Positions 48,246 to 61,409 are shown, counted from the first letter of the stretch. The stretch: 64,000 nt of DNA from Jacaranda mimosifolia (GCA_018894105.1 CM032124.1:4263501-4327500), one strand, 5' to 3'. The notes: generated from the letters alone by a model not told the origin. Numbers and translations: made by a program.

Positions 48246-51200
48246 TCATTCATATTCAAGAGGAAACACAGATAGCTGGAGTCCTATTCCATATTCTTGA
48301 ATATCCTTGGCAGAAGCAGCGACCGCTTTGGTAGTACTGTACAAGTGTATTTCCTTGAGGGTTGATACATTTGCAAGGCTCAAAGGAAGTGCTTCGAGTT
48401 GCTCACAGTTCCTAAGTGCAATGTATTGAAGCTTAGGAAAATGAGTACTGCTTGAAGCTTTCCAGACAACTAAGTTTGTGTATTCAACTTGCAACACTTC
48501 AAGTTGAGGAAAACCACTGTCAGCTGTTTCCCAATACTTTCCGATGAATGCATTGTTTTTCAACTTGAGTACCTTAAGGTTCTCCAACATACCGAGGATG
48601 GACATATATTTCCAATTAAGAAAAGTACATGACAGCATTAGACTCATCAGTTTGGGTGGAAATTTGTAGGGTGGAGGTAGGCCAGATAACTTACTAGCAC
48701 CCACATCATTCAGTAGTTTCAATTTTTCAAGGTGGCCTAATTTCCTCAAACCATCAAATGGAGTACTTGAAGATGATTCACCATTACTGTCGTTGTCCTC
48801 CCTTGTTATTAGCATGGCTAATTGCCCCCTGATGCCCAACTCCTTGAGGTTACTGCCCCTTTCAAACACTTGTGTGCAATTTTTAGGTGATATATTGGCA
48901 AATGTTTGGATCTTTTCACCTTGATTATTGTGATCACCTTTTACCTTAGTACTCTTTCTCAAAATAATTGATGCATTGGTTTCCAGATGCCTCAGATGAA
49001 TCATCTTCCACATATCTGCTTTGATTTCCAAGACACAAAGTCGTGTCAATTATGAGAGTTTGTATGTTCCACATCTTGGAGATGGCTTCAGGAAGAACCT
49101 TGAAATCACTAGAAGGCAAATGTACCTCAAATGAACTAATTGGGTCAAGTAGAATGGGAATCTAGTGAATCTGATGGGCTTCACATCTAAAATTCCGAGT
49201 AGTTTGAAGGCATTTGGGATGGATGCAACATTTTCTGGCAATAAGATGGTTTCTTCTCTCAAGAAATGCAAAAGAGCACAAACATGCGGATCATAAGGTT
49301 GTGATGAGAGAAAATTCACAACTTGAGAATGAATTGAAATGTGGCGGTACTTACTTAAGTATTGATCAGCATCAGAATTACTTGAAGAAATCAATGATCT
49401 TTGTATTTCATGGAAAAAGTACTTTTGAGCTTCACTTATGCAGAAGTCACGTATCAAGTCATGCACGCGGCAAGTTTTAATTCTACCGATGTGACTAACT
49501 TTGTTAATCATTACTAGGTTTCTATCAATAAGGTCCTCCAAATACTCCTCTCCAGTTTCTTCCAAGCTTCTCCCTGGACTTTCTTGTTGTATTAAGCCTT
49601 CTGTAATCTACAGGAGGATCAATCTCTTAACTGAGATGTCAAAGTCTTCGGGAAACATTCCTAAATATAAAAAGCATGGTCTCAGGTAATACAGTAACAT
49701 GTTGTAACAAAATGAAACAACATTTTCCATCTCAATTCTACCATAACCATAGATTTGCAGGGCTCTAGCAACTTTTTCCCAAGCCCAGCGCGTTTTACTC
49801 ATTGAAGCTTCTTTTGCTAGAATTCCACCAATTAACTTTATTATAAGCGGCACATCGACACATTGTTTCACAATCCGTCTTCCGAGATGCTCCAACTCTA
49901 GATGAGGGCACTCATGCTTACCAAATACTACTAAGTTGAATAGTTTCCAACTGTTTTCCAGATTTTGGAAATCCAACTGGTAGGATGGTCTATTTCGTTG
50001 TGTATACATAGCCACATCATGCATACGACTGGTTATCAATATTTTGCTATTTCGAGTGTTGCTCTTTGGAAAGATATCTTGGAGATCATCCCAAACTTGT
50101 GTGTTCCACATATCATCAAAGATAATCAAGAATCTCTCTCTTTGTAGAAGTGCGCAAAGTGTTTGTGCTATCTCTGCTTCAGTCTTGTCATACATGTCTT
50201 CCGTCATCCAACTCAAGTCTCGAAGCACGGTCAGATAAACATCCTTTTTCCTAAAATCTGAAGAGACGTCCACCCATAGACGAATGGGGAATTCAAATTT
50301 GATTAGCACATCATTAAAAATCTTCCGTACCAAAGTTGTTTTGCCAATACCAGCCATACCAATGATGGGGATGAGATCAAGTTGCTCAGTTTCTGTAGTC
50401 AGAATATCTATTAATCGTACAGTATCAGCTTCCAAACCCACAACATAGTCTTTCCTCACACTGGGAACCTGATGATAAACAACTGTAAATCAATGTGCTT
50501 GGAAGAAAGATAACACAATTTAATATTAAACATATAGGCACCATAATTTATACGTTGCAATTAGTAAACATAACATGTAAAATTAAAGACGGAGCTTGAT
50601 TGTGAGATCATTTTGTGAAACTGCGACTTCATATAAGTGTAAAAACGATGAAGCATGTGATTGATTGTGAGGAGGAGTGCCTCATTTCTTACAGCTTTGC
50701 TTAAGAACTTCCCATCTTCACTTCATGACTATGTCGCCCTTTTCATCAAATTTCTCCTAAAGAGATGGAGAAAACTAGCAGAACAGGTATTAAAAAAATG
50801 GGAATAGATTCCCATTCTACATCATAATTATTCCATCTAGGACCTATTCCTATTGAATATCTAATGGGACATACAAAAAGTACTTATTTCAAATAATATG
50901 TTTTATATGTTTGAGGGTTTTACATTTATATTAATGTATAATTTTGTACACTTTAAATTATCATTTGTAGTCATCCAACTAACAAATATTATAAATATGT
51001 AATACTATTATATTAGTATCTTCAATACAAAATATCATTAACATGAATAAAAAAAGCATTAAATCAAAGGTAATACAAAAAATAAATGTAAATAAATAAA
51101 TAATTATATATATCACATAACGAAAGTAATATTAATCGGTATGTCAAATCATACAAATTTAAATTATTAATATATAAAATTGTATAATTTAATAATTATA

Positions 51201-52369
51201 ATTAGGCAATTATATTATTATTTAATCTTTCATAAAAATTAATGCTGCCAGAAATAGAAATACACTGATTGAAATGTAATAGGAAAATATATGTAAATAG
51301 TTAACTTTAACTATTTATATATTCATGTGATTTTTATTAAATTGTAATTTTAAGTAATCTAATTTTATTTAAATAGATAGCTATATTTTTTTATTTAATT
51401 AAGTTTCTCTATAAGTTTTGAAAATAAAAATTATTACCACCAAAACTACCAACTCAAATTCTTTATTTTACTTAATTAATTAAATTAAATAACTTCAATT
51501 TTTTACAAATTAAATTATGATCATATTAAAACACCCATATCATCCATCTATATGATATTTTTTAAAATTATAAACATATTATTCCAAAAATTACAAAACA
51601 AATCTCACAAACAAACAACTGTTCATAAACAAGAAAATTGTAATTTGCTCCTATGATGTATGAGATAGGCCTATCATTCCACTTTCTAAAAATAATACAA
51701 AAGAAAAAAAATTCCTTCCATTTTTGGAAGTCATGCAGCAAGCACTCTTTAGGGCACTGTTGTATTTCATGTGCGCGTGTGTATCTGAATATGGTTTTTT
51801 TTACTAATTATTATTTTTTTTAAAACATAAAAAACTATTATATTCTGATTTATCTGTAATTGGATGTTTTCGAAAATCAACAACCTAAAATATATTTATA
51901 TACATTTATATTCTTATGAAAAATATATATCCATATATATATTATTATGTATATAATATCATATGTACATATACACAAATATATACATAACCTACGTACC
52001 CCACCCCACCCCCATTGCCACGCGCGGCAGCAAAACCGGCTGCCTAGCCATGGCAGACAGCTCTTTTTGGCCACTTTTTGACTTCCGCTCAAGCTGTCTG
52101 CCAGCAGCTTTATTTGGCTGACATCGCCATATTGGCAGCGAAAAACTTCTGCCGGCAATGGCTGTCGAGAGCCGTGAGAAATGCAAAAAGGAAAAGAACG
52201 GCTGCCGTGGTCGTGGCGGTCATGAAAAATGACCCGATCTGGCTAGAGCTCCAAGAACTGATGTAACAAAAATATTAGTTTACCTCAATTTCTTCTTCTA
52301 AATTCTTTTTGTCCGTTTGTGTGTCAGATTCGGCAAAATATATCCTTTTCTGATCGTATATTTCTTTGA
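48246..52369 (-). pseudogene. NLR locus D: nearly full-length CC-NB-ARC-LRR pseudogene
   Basis: Exon 2 is 48246-50468. It keeps VPSVRKDYVVGLE, P-loop GMAGIGKTTLV, kinase 2 LIIFDDMW, RNBS-D FLYLGMFPEDFDI, CRVHDLIRDFC and the whole LRR region. Three lesions are seen against B and E: the tryptophan after RLILL is TAG (49608-49610), one base is lost near 49113, and two bases near 49032, which puts the end back in frame. Exon 1 is reduced to its 3' end (about 52273-52369); the MEDAAVEF start and most of the CC domain are gone. The intron contains a GC-rich insert at 52010-52245. A truncated product is conceivable, but loss of exon 1 argues against function. Confidence 0.93.
52010..52245. other. 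GC-rich island of unknown origin in the intron of NLR D
   Basis: About 235 bp of GC-rich sequence in strongly AT-rich surroundings. It contains imperfect inverted repeats (CGGCTGCC/GGCAGCGA-type blocks and CAGACAGC/GCTGTCTG). Its right edge is the intron sequence of NLR D (TCCAAGAAC). A short frame (52078-52266) has no recognisable domain. It could be a captured gene fragment or a transposon end. Confidence 0.5.
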
Positions 52370-53763
52370 TAACATAACAAAATTGAGATTTACTTTATTT
52401 TAAGAACTCCTCGTAAAGATCTAAGACCTCTTTTGGATTCATTTTCATTCTCATTTTCAGTTTTCAGCATTTTAAAAATTGGTAGAAATTAATTATGTGA
52501 TGTGATATGAAAATAAAAATGTGTTTGGTTGAAATATTTGGAAATGTAATGATTATGTTAGTTTTAATAAGTTGTAAGTGGAGAGAGATAGAAATAATGG
52601 AATAGAGAAAGAAGATATAAGGTTATTGAGAGAAGATATATACGTTATTGGAGAATATGTTTTAAAAATAAAAATGAAAATAATGTCAGGTAAAAATATG
52701 TAAAAAGTTATGTATTTCAATTTTTAAATAGTAAAAAATATAAAAATAAGGTTTGGAAATGAGGATTTTCAGTCTCTTCCTAGTCTATTTGGAAAGAAAG
52801 CTTCAATCCCTTGATTATCTAAAATATGCTCTTACGTTCTCATGAGTTAAAGAAGGACTTCCAGACAATGTCTATCTATAGTACTACTATACACCATTTT
52901 GTTTCGCTGTGCCTCTCTTGATTGATCAATCTCTTACTTTCACCTTGGAAAACCGAGTTTCAATTCATAGTCTCTCACATTGTTACTTGCGTGAACTTGA
53001 AACACATAACTTTTACATATTTTCACCCAATATCATTTTCATTTTTATTTTCAAAATACATTCTCCAATAATTTATATATCTTCTCCCAATAACTTATAT
53101 ATTATCCATCTCTATTTTATTATCACTATCTCTCTCCACTTAAAACCTATAATCATTAATTTTCCAACAACTTAGAGGGTGTTTGGGTGAGCTTATAAGC
53201 TCTTCAAAATATCTTATAAGATACTTGAGAGTTTATAAGATGACAAAATATATTTAGTAAATTTTTTAAAAAAAGAGCTTATAAGCTTTTAAAATAAGAT
53301 ATTAAAAGCTTATAATTTTTTTTTTAAAAAAGTAAAGAGTTCCTAACTTATTTTGAAGATCTTAACATGCTAGCTTAATTTTAATCATATTAACTACAAA
53401 ATTGTTATTACTAACATCTTATAAGCTCAAAGATCTTATTTTATCCAAATACTTTAACAACTTATTTTTAAAAAAGATCTAACATCTTATAAACTCCAAA
53501 AATATCTTATATGATGTAGGCGCTTATAAGATCTTTTCATAAGCTTAGCCCAAGGCCCTCTTATTCAAATACACATTGTTGCATTCATTTTCAACTCATT
53601 TTACTAACTATTTTTTCAAATTTTAGAAATGATGGAAATAGAAAATGAGAATGAAAATAAAACCAAATGAGCCCTAAGCACTCTTTGATGGTCGAAGTTG
53701 AAAATAATATTTTTATTTGAAATATTAACTTTTCAGAAATTAAAATTTAAATATGAATATATT
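52370..53763. mobile_element. Nested MITE block upstream of the NLR D remnant
   Basis: An outer AT-rich element runs from about 52427 (CTCTTTTGGATTCATTTTC) to 53680 (ATAAAACCAAATGAGCCC). Its ends are roughly inverted repeats, and it is split by the MITE at 53175-53560. No gene. Confidence 0.55.
53175..53560. mobile_element. PIF/Harbinger-like MITE (family M4), copy 2, TTA duplication
   Basis: 386 bp, GAGGGTGTTTGGGTGAGC...CAAGGCCCTC, with TTA on both sides (53172-53174 and 53561-53563). Clearly the same family as 46805-47191. Confidence 0.86.
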
Positions 53764-54177
53764 CACTACAATAAAGACACTCGGACACCAGTGAAAAAAT
53801 TCATCACAAATTTAATAAAATTTGTTACAAATATGATTCTGTGATCTATTTATTTAACAAATCTATTAATATATGCTTCATCACTGATTAGTTTTGTAAC
53901 AAAAATAGTGTGTCATAGTATTTATTGTGTGATGGAATTTCCATCACCAATCAAAAAATTATTTGATCACAGTGTTTGGAGTCCTGAAATTGTAATGGAC
54001 TCCTCATACCAGTACAAAATAGTACTCTTCAAATTTGTTACAAGTGTCATTACTAGATAATGCATATTTTTGCTATTTTTCAAAATTCATTAGTAATCCA
54101 TTATAATTATTTCTCATCTGTAATGGAATCTATTCATCACAAATTTTTTGTTGGTGAAAGGGTGCTTTCTTGTAGTG
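53764..54177. mobile_element. CACTA-type MITE, copy next to NLR E
   Basis: 414 bp, CACTACAATAAAG...CTTTCTTGTAGTG, flanked by ATT (53761-53763 and 54178-54180). Same insertion as 45588-46009, duplicated along with its surroundings. Confidence 0.88.
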
Positions 54178-55510
54178 ATTACAAAAAATATCCTTTCAAT
54201 TATATAACATATTACAAAATACGACTATTCACAATTAATATATAAACATTATATAGAAAATAGTTAATATAATAAGATACCCTGGGATAAAATAATTATT
54301 TAATAAATCAATTATTTAATTATTTTTAATTTTTAAGAAGAGGGCAAAATGGTCAATTACTGACTTCTGTTGAGGGTTTTATAATAGCACATTATCATAT
54401 GGTCGATATTGGTAAGTAAGAAATTAGAGAAGGAAATTGATAACTTTCATATGTTAAAGGGAATATAAGTGTAATCAATCCTTTAATAAACCATGCATTA
54501 GAGTTTTAATTTGTAAACAATCTATAATAACAATAAACACTGATGTATGACGGCGATTAATAAATTTATTTAAGAACGCATTATTATTCCTAGCTAGTCA
54601 ATGTGATGTATAGTGAGTGTGAAAGCATAGAAATTAAAATACTTGATGTATAGTCAGTGCGAAAGCATTGTAATTTTCTGAATCCGATTGCACTGCAACA
54701 AGCTTGCTATATATATGCGTTTTAAATATTTGATGTAATGTGAAACCATTATATTAAAGTCACGGCTTAATACAATTAATGTATGTGTATATATATATAT
54801 GTTTATTTATATATGTTTAGTGACTTTTCATTTATTGGCATAAGTTTTACATACTAAATATATGGCCGAATTTTGAATCTAATAGATACTCAGCATATGT
54901 GCATCAGTGCGTGTATAAAAATAATATCAGGATTGTGTTTGGACTGAAACTCTTAACTTTTCATATTATATGAAGAGTTATACCGCTGCATCACGAACCA
55001 TCTATATATATATATATATGTATATGTACTTTTTCATATTTGGTGGTGCATCAGCTGACTTCTAATGGGCAATAATTACAGCACATTAAAACCATTTAAA
55101 AATATTTCTGAGGATATATAAAACTTTGAGCCTGAAATTAATCAATAATTGTAACTCTGGTTAGGTATGATCCTTAGGTTTATATTTGGCTCTCATCATC
55201 AGATTAATTATTCAAAATTGGCAACTCCAGCCTGTTAATATGATTTCACAATTGCCTAGTTGAGTTTTATCTTTTGTACTCACGACACGTGCTTACGAGC
55301 AGAACGGAAAAATAAAACTCTGGCAAGAAACATCACAGCGACGTGCTACTGTATTCATTGGACAAGAACAAAAGGTCTAGTTATAATAACACTTTAAATA
55401 GTTTTTGGGTGATTCCAAGAAGGCAAGAAAGTAGTGGTTTGCTGAATCATTCTGTGCAACCACTACCTTTATACTTTCCACTATGCTTGATTCAAGGATT
55501 TTGATGAAAA

Positions 55511-55541
<31 letters not shown>

Positions 55542-56160
55542 AAAACATTTCAATTATTTAGTTAGTAAGTACAACACTAAAGAAAAGAAACCTAGGAGAA
55601 AATATAATATTTTTGAAGAAAATAAATTATTCTCATAATTTTTTCAAGAAAATGAGGAATAAGTCTGTTTGTGCTTTCTCCTTCTCAACACATCCATCAC
55701 TCCTCTTCTTCTTATTATTTTTTTCCTTTCTTTAACAATTAAATAAACTTAATATTTTATATTTCTTTAATTTTATTTTATTTCCTAACTTTTTTTGCCC
55801 TCATTAAAATTCTTAAACTACACATAGTGTTAATGTCGCGTCATGCCTCAAAATTTTGGTCATAAAATTTGATGTCCTAGTTTGTTTCAAATTTGATATT
55901 CTAGTTGGTTCTCAAATTTGACGGGATTCTTAATTTCGGTGTTCTGATTCTATCATCTTTTATTAGTGTAGTCCTTTAAATAGCAATTGCTACTTGATTA
56001 TTTGGTTCTGGATGATAACACTTGGATAAACTAAGAACATACAGATAAATAAGAGGGACAATTAAAGGTTGATAAACTCTAAATGTACAATAAAATGAAA
56101 ATTAATGTTTGCCTACCTTGAAGGTTGAACATTTAAGCAAATCACTTGGGGGATGTATCA
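54178..56160. other. 3' flank of NLR E
   Basis: Aligns with 46010-48245, apart from the MITE missing here. Contains several AT microsatellites (near 54790, 55005 and 55510-55540). It probably includes the 3' UTR. No gene is seen. Confidence 0.55.
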
Positions 56161-58581
56161 TCATTCATATCCAAGAGGAAAAACAGAGAGCTGGATTCCT
56201 ATGCAATCTTGAATTTCCTTGGCAGAAGCAGCAGCCGATTTGGTAGTACGGTACAAGTGTATTTCCCTTAGGGTTGATACATCTGCAAGGCTCAAAGGAA
56301 GTGCTTCGAGTTGCTCACAGTTCTTGAGTGCAAGGTATTGAAGCTTAGGAAAATCAGTACTGCTTGAAGCTTTCCAGACAACTAAGTTTGTGTATTCAAC
56401 TTGCAAGATTTCAAGTTGAGGAAAACCACTGTCAGCTATTTCCCAATACTTTCCAACGAATGCATTGTTTTTCAACTTGAGTACCTTAAGGTTCTCCAAC
56501 ATACCAAGGATGGACATATATTTCCAATCAAGAAAAGTATATGACAGTGTCAGACTAATCAATTTAGGTGGAAATTTGTAGGGTGGAGGAAGGCCAGAAA
56601 ACTTACTAGCACCCACATCATTCAGCAGTTTCAATTTTTCAAGGAGGCCTAATTTTCTCAAACCATCAAATGGAGTATTCGAAGACCCACCTTTGCCGTC
56701 GTCCTCGTACTCTGTTATTAGCGTGTCTAACCGCCCCCTGATGCCCAATTTCTTGAGGTTACTGGCCCTGTCAAACACTTGCGCACAACTTTCAGGTGAT
56801 ACATTGGCAAGTGTTTGGATCTTTTCACCTTGATTATTGTGATCACCTTCTACCATAGTACTAGCACTAGTACTAGTACCCTTTCTCAAAATAATTGCTG
56901 CATTGGTTTCTAGATGCCTCAGATGAATCATCTTCCATATATCCGCTTTAATTTCCAGGACACGCGAAGTTGTGTCAACTATAAGAGTTTGTATGTTCCA
57001 AATCTCGGAGATGGCTTCAGGAAGAACCTTGAAATCGCTTGAAAGGCAGATGTACCTCAAATGAACTAATTTGATCAAGTAGAATGGGAATCTTGTGAAT
57101 CTGATGGGCTTCACATCTAAAACTCTGAGCAGTTTGAAGGCATCTGGGATGGATTGAACATTTTCCGGTAACAAGATGGTTTCTTCTCTCAAGAAATGCA
57201 AAAGAGTACGGACACGTGGACCATAAGGCTGTGATGAGAGGAAACCCACAACTTGAGAATGAATTGAAATGTGGCGGTACTTACGTAAGTACTGATCAGC
57301 ATCAAAATTACTCCAAGAAATAAATGATCCTTGTATTTCATGGAAAAGGTACTTTTGAGCTTCACTTATGCAAAAGTCACGTATCAGGTCATGCACGCGG
57401 CAAGTTTTAATTTTACCAGTGCGGCTAACTTTGGCAGTCATTACCAAGTTTCTATCAACGAGGTCCCTCAAATACTCTCTTGCAGTTTCCTCCAAGCTTC
57501 TCCCTACAGTTCTTTGTATGAAGCCTTCTGCAATCCATAGGAGGATCAATCTCTGAATTGGGATCTCATAATCTTCTGGAAACATACCCATATACAGAAA
57601 GCATGGTCTCAAGTAACACGGTAACATTTTGTAACAAAATGAAACAACATTTTCCATCTCAACTCTATCGTAAGCATAGATTTGCAGGGCTCGAGCAACG
57701 TTTTCCCAACCCTCACGCGTTTTCATTGAAGCTAGAATTCCACCAATCAACTTTACTATAAGGGGCACACCAGCGCATCGGTTGGTAATATATTTTGCGA
57801 GTTCCACCAACTCTGGAGGGCAGTTGTAATTACCAAATATTGCTAATAGTAGAAGTTCCCAGCTTTCATTGTTGGCTCGAAAACGCAACTTATGGGGTTC
57901 TCTATTAGGGTTAGCATACGTTGCCACCTCTAGCATACGACTGGTTATCAATATTTTACTGATCGTGTTGTTGCTCTTTGCGAAGATATCTTGGAGATCA
58001 TCCCAGACTTGTGTGTTCCACATATCATCCAAGATAATCAAGAATTTATCTTTGTCTAGACATGCACGCAATGTTTGTGCTATCTCTGCTTCAGTCTTGT
58101 CATACATGTCCTCCGTCATCCAACTCAAGTCCCGAAGCATGCTCAGATAAACATCCTTTTTTCTAAAATTTGAAGAGACATCAACCCATAGGCGAATGGG
58201 AAATTCGGATTTGATTCGTGCATCATTAAAAATTATTTGTGCCAAAGTCGTCTTGCCAATGCCAGCCATACCAACGATAGAAATAACATCAAGTTGCTGA
58301 GTTTCTTCGGTCAGAATATCTAATAATTGTTTCGTCTCATCTTCAAAACCTACGATGTAGGATTTCCTTACAGTAGGAACCTGATGATAAACAATCATAA
58401 AGCAATACGCTTAGAAGAAAGATAACACAAATTAATATCATAGATTACTCCTTTTCCCCTTAATTTTGCATATGCGTCTGTATACATTGCAATTGATAAA
58501 CATAACATGTAAAATTAAAGTTCCAATATTTTTGGTTCATATATGATAAAGCTACCTATCTATGTACATCTATCCTTCACA

Positions 58582-58622
<41 letters not shown>

Positions 58623-60003
58623 CACAAATATATGGGCACTCAGTAATTTCTAATTCTGAATTTAAAAGAAATTATTGAGTGAGATGACACTACAAAATAA
58701 CTAGGGTGTTAGCTGCGAAGAATTTATCTAAAAATTCCGTACATTTTAGATGAAAGTGATCTAACCAAATTCGAACTAGATGCTCATTGTTAAACCTCAA
58801 TACAATTAATCTGCAATCAATAATTATTCTTTTTGTGGATAATGCGTAACTAATATATTGAGGTTCCAATGAACAAGGATACATTTTGATGTTTTATAGC
58901 TAATAATTTTTGTTGTTTATTATTTAAAAAAATTACATGTACTACAAAATTTGTAACTTGCAACGATAATTACGAAATTAATTTTTAACGAGCTTTCATA
59001 ACGAACACCTTACTTTTTTTAGTGTAGTAGTTACAAAAGAGGTTCAGATTTCGAGAAAAACAACTCTGTCTTGAGATATTTTTAAAAAATATGAAGTAAT
59101 ACAAAAGAGAATATGATATTTAGCAGGAGATATATCAACCCAAAATTCTCGATTTTATGCAAAATAATTTTAGAATGTTTTTTTTGGGTATAATAAGATT
59201 CAGTATAAACAATTTTAATGATTTTCAAGTCAAAAAAGATAATTGAAAATTTTATTCTTCAACAACAATATTTTGGATATATCTTTAGGGAAAAAATTGA
59301 ATGAACACTATTTTTAATTTTGCAAATACATCACTAAAAGAAATATCTATGAATTAAGGGTACGTACAATTAAGTAAAATTAGTTACCATGTAAAACTAA
59401 AAAACCTAACAGATACATTTCAAGTCCACACCATCTTAATACCTAAACACTTTGAAAAAGGAATTGCAAAAAGTTTTTCAAAGATTTTTACATGATCAAA
59501 AATATGATTTGACCTAAAACCAAAACATGTCCAAGAAAGGGATGTAATATTACTTAGGTTTTTACCTTAATTTCTTTTTCAAACTTCTCTTGTCCCGCTC
59601 GTGTGTTGGATTCGTCAAAATATATCTTTTTCTGATCGTATATTTCTCTGACCTTTGCGCCTATTGACTCAATCTCTTGGACAACAGTACTGAGAAGTTC
59701 TGCCGGAGCATCAAAACCCCTTTTGAAATATTTCTCGTGCCCTTCGTTGGCCGCCTGGCTCACGAAAACTTCGACAGCATCTTCAGCTTCGTAAACGACT
59801 CGTATGATCTGCCCAACCACTTCTTTGAGGGTCTCGTCTCTGTCTCGTTTTCTAATTTTTGAGTCAGTGAGGAATCTTTTGAACAAACATAGATTGCTCT
59901 CAAGCACTTGGATCTGATTTTTGACGTCGAAGATCAGATGGGCCTTATGGATCTGTAGCTGTTTTAGGTTTTCCAGAAGGAATTCAACAGCAGCATCCTC
60001 CAT
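56161..60003 (-). CDS. NLR E: intact R1-like CC-NB-ARC-LRR disease resistance protein
   Basis: Two exons on the minus strand: 59566-60003 (146 codons) and 56161-58380, joined in phase 0 over a 1185-bp GT/AG intron; product 885 residues. Opens MEDAAVEFLLENLKQL. The coiled-coil domain carries EDAVEVF. NB-ARC: P-loop GMAGIGKTT 183-191, kinase 2 LIILDDMW (DD 264-265), ITSR, CAGVPLIVKL, CFLYMGMFPEDYEIP and CRVHDLIRDFC (VHD form of MHD). LRRs run to the end with no extra domain. Against B it has a few residues fewer after GGILA and a short serine/threonine-rich insertion (TSTSAST) near the start of the LRRs. No frame damage is seen. Its coding 3' half and downstream flank group with D, but its intron groups with B. 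Confidence 0.95.
58582..58621. repeat. (CT)n(AT)n microsatellite in NLR E intron 1
   Basis: Compound dinucleotide repeat in the same intronic context as 19863-19915 in NLR B. Confidence 0.9.
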
Positions 60004-60476
60004 CTTTGTTTTGTGTGAGTGTGGGAGTGTTAATTTGTTCGTTTGTCTGTCTGGATTACAGAGAATTTTGAAGTCCAATTAAATTTGTTGGGTGTGGTAT
60101 ATAACATATATTAATGTGTGCTAACTTTATGCAAAATTAACCTGTGTTGGGAAGTACTGTCTAAACAAAGGTTAATTATAGATGCCCTTCTTTAAAATAG
60201 TAAAATTTTCAACTTTTCTCGTATATATATATATATATTTATAATTTTTCAAAATCCTTCATTTAAAAGTCTTTGTTATTTAGAAAAGAAAAACATGCAA
60301 TATAAAAAGTATGTATTTGCTATTCCTTCACACTGACAAGGAATAGCAAATAACTTTTTGTGTTTGATGTGGTCTTTTCAAACTCAGCGCATTAGTCCCT
60401 TTCTTCAATATAGAAAAGTGGAAGCCACGGAAAAGATTTTCAAACCCACTTTTGTTTTGCATTTCAAAAATCATAT
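60004..60476 (-). promoter_or_regulatory. Upstream region of NLR E
   Basis: 5' leader, core promoter and upstream sequence, matching 12030-12368 and 12956-13050 of locus A. The point corresponding to the MITE at 12369 is uninterrupted here (near 60350). NLR-type upstream sequence stops near 60470, where the 0.93-kb duplicate begins. Confidence 0.6.
60098..60105 (-). promoter_or_regulatory. Probable TATA box of NLR E
   Basis: Minus strand GTTATATA about 96 nt upstream of the ATG at 60003, conserved in position with NLR B. Confidence 0.5.
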
Positions 60477-61409
60477 ATTGGAAATGAATAGTCCAAAATT
60501 TTGCTTGGCGAATTCGAAGATATCTGGAAACAGATTAAACTATGACATCCCTCTAACTTCTTGGCATGAGGGAGTAGTGTAGGGATTTATGGATATGGGG
60601 AATTTTTCACCCGCAGAACATTAACATTTCACACATGTTTTAATAGGGAATTAAAAAAAAAAAATTGATTGTAAATTACATGTGTTGATGAAGTGGAATA
60701 GCAAATGAGATATTAGTAAGAACAGGGGATTTTAAATGATGGAATAGAGATTTGAAAATTTATATATAAATTGAAATAGAAAATAAAATCTCACTCACAA
60801 TAGAGGATCTAAAATAATGGTCATAATTTAAAAATATAAAGAATTATAGATTTATAATTTTTGTAAATAGGACTACCTACCAGCTTGTCGAGTGAAATAA
60901 GAATTTAAAAAATTAATACATGAATTGAGATAGAAAACAAAATATCATTGAAATAGAAGATCTGAAGGATGGATTAGGGATTTAAAAATGTAAAGAAAGT
61001 AAAATAAATTTAAAATCGTTGTAAACATGATTAATCATTAGTTGTCAAAATCTTAGCAAACAAACCCAATTATTAATGTTCATTACGTAAGTTTGTTAAC
61101 AAGAGGGAACTAATTATTATTTTTCAATTGCAGGGTGAATTTGGTTTGCCACATAAATCAATTAGTAAAAGAAATAGGAAAGATTCTACTACGTCGTTTA
61201 GGTTACATTGGATTCTTGGGTCAAAAGTTAATAATAATAAATTCTTCTATAAAAAATATAACGGTCATTTAAAATAATAAAATAAATTATATTTATCAAA
61301 AAGAGCAAAATCATATGAATTCGATTCTTTTGGTGTGTCTTGGTTTTCATTAATTAAAAATATATAATCACCTACGCAAATATAGGGAGATTGAAAACTT
61401 CTAATATAA
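60477..61409. repeat. 0.93-kb segmental duplicate, right copy
   Basis: Same-orientation copy of 4567-5494, ending at a MITE insertion at 61410. Confidence 0.75.

Noticed and set aside
52078..52266. Plus-strand open frame of 62 codons in the GC-rich island
   Set aside because: Composition alone explains the open frame, and it runs into NLR intron sequence.
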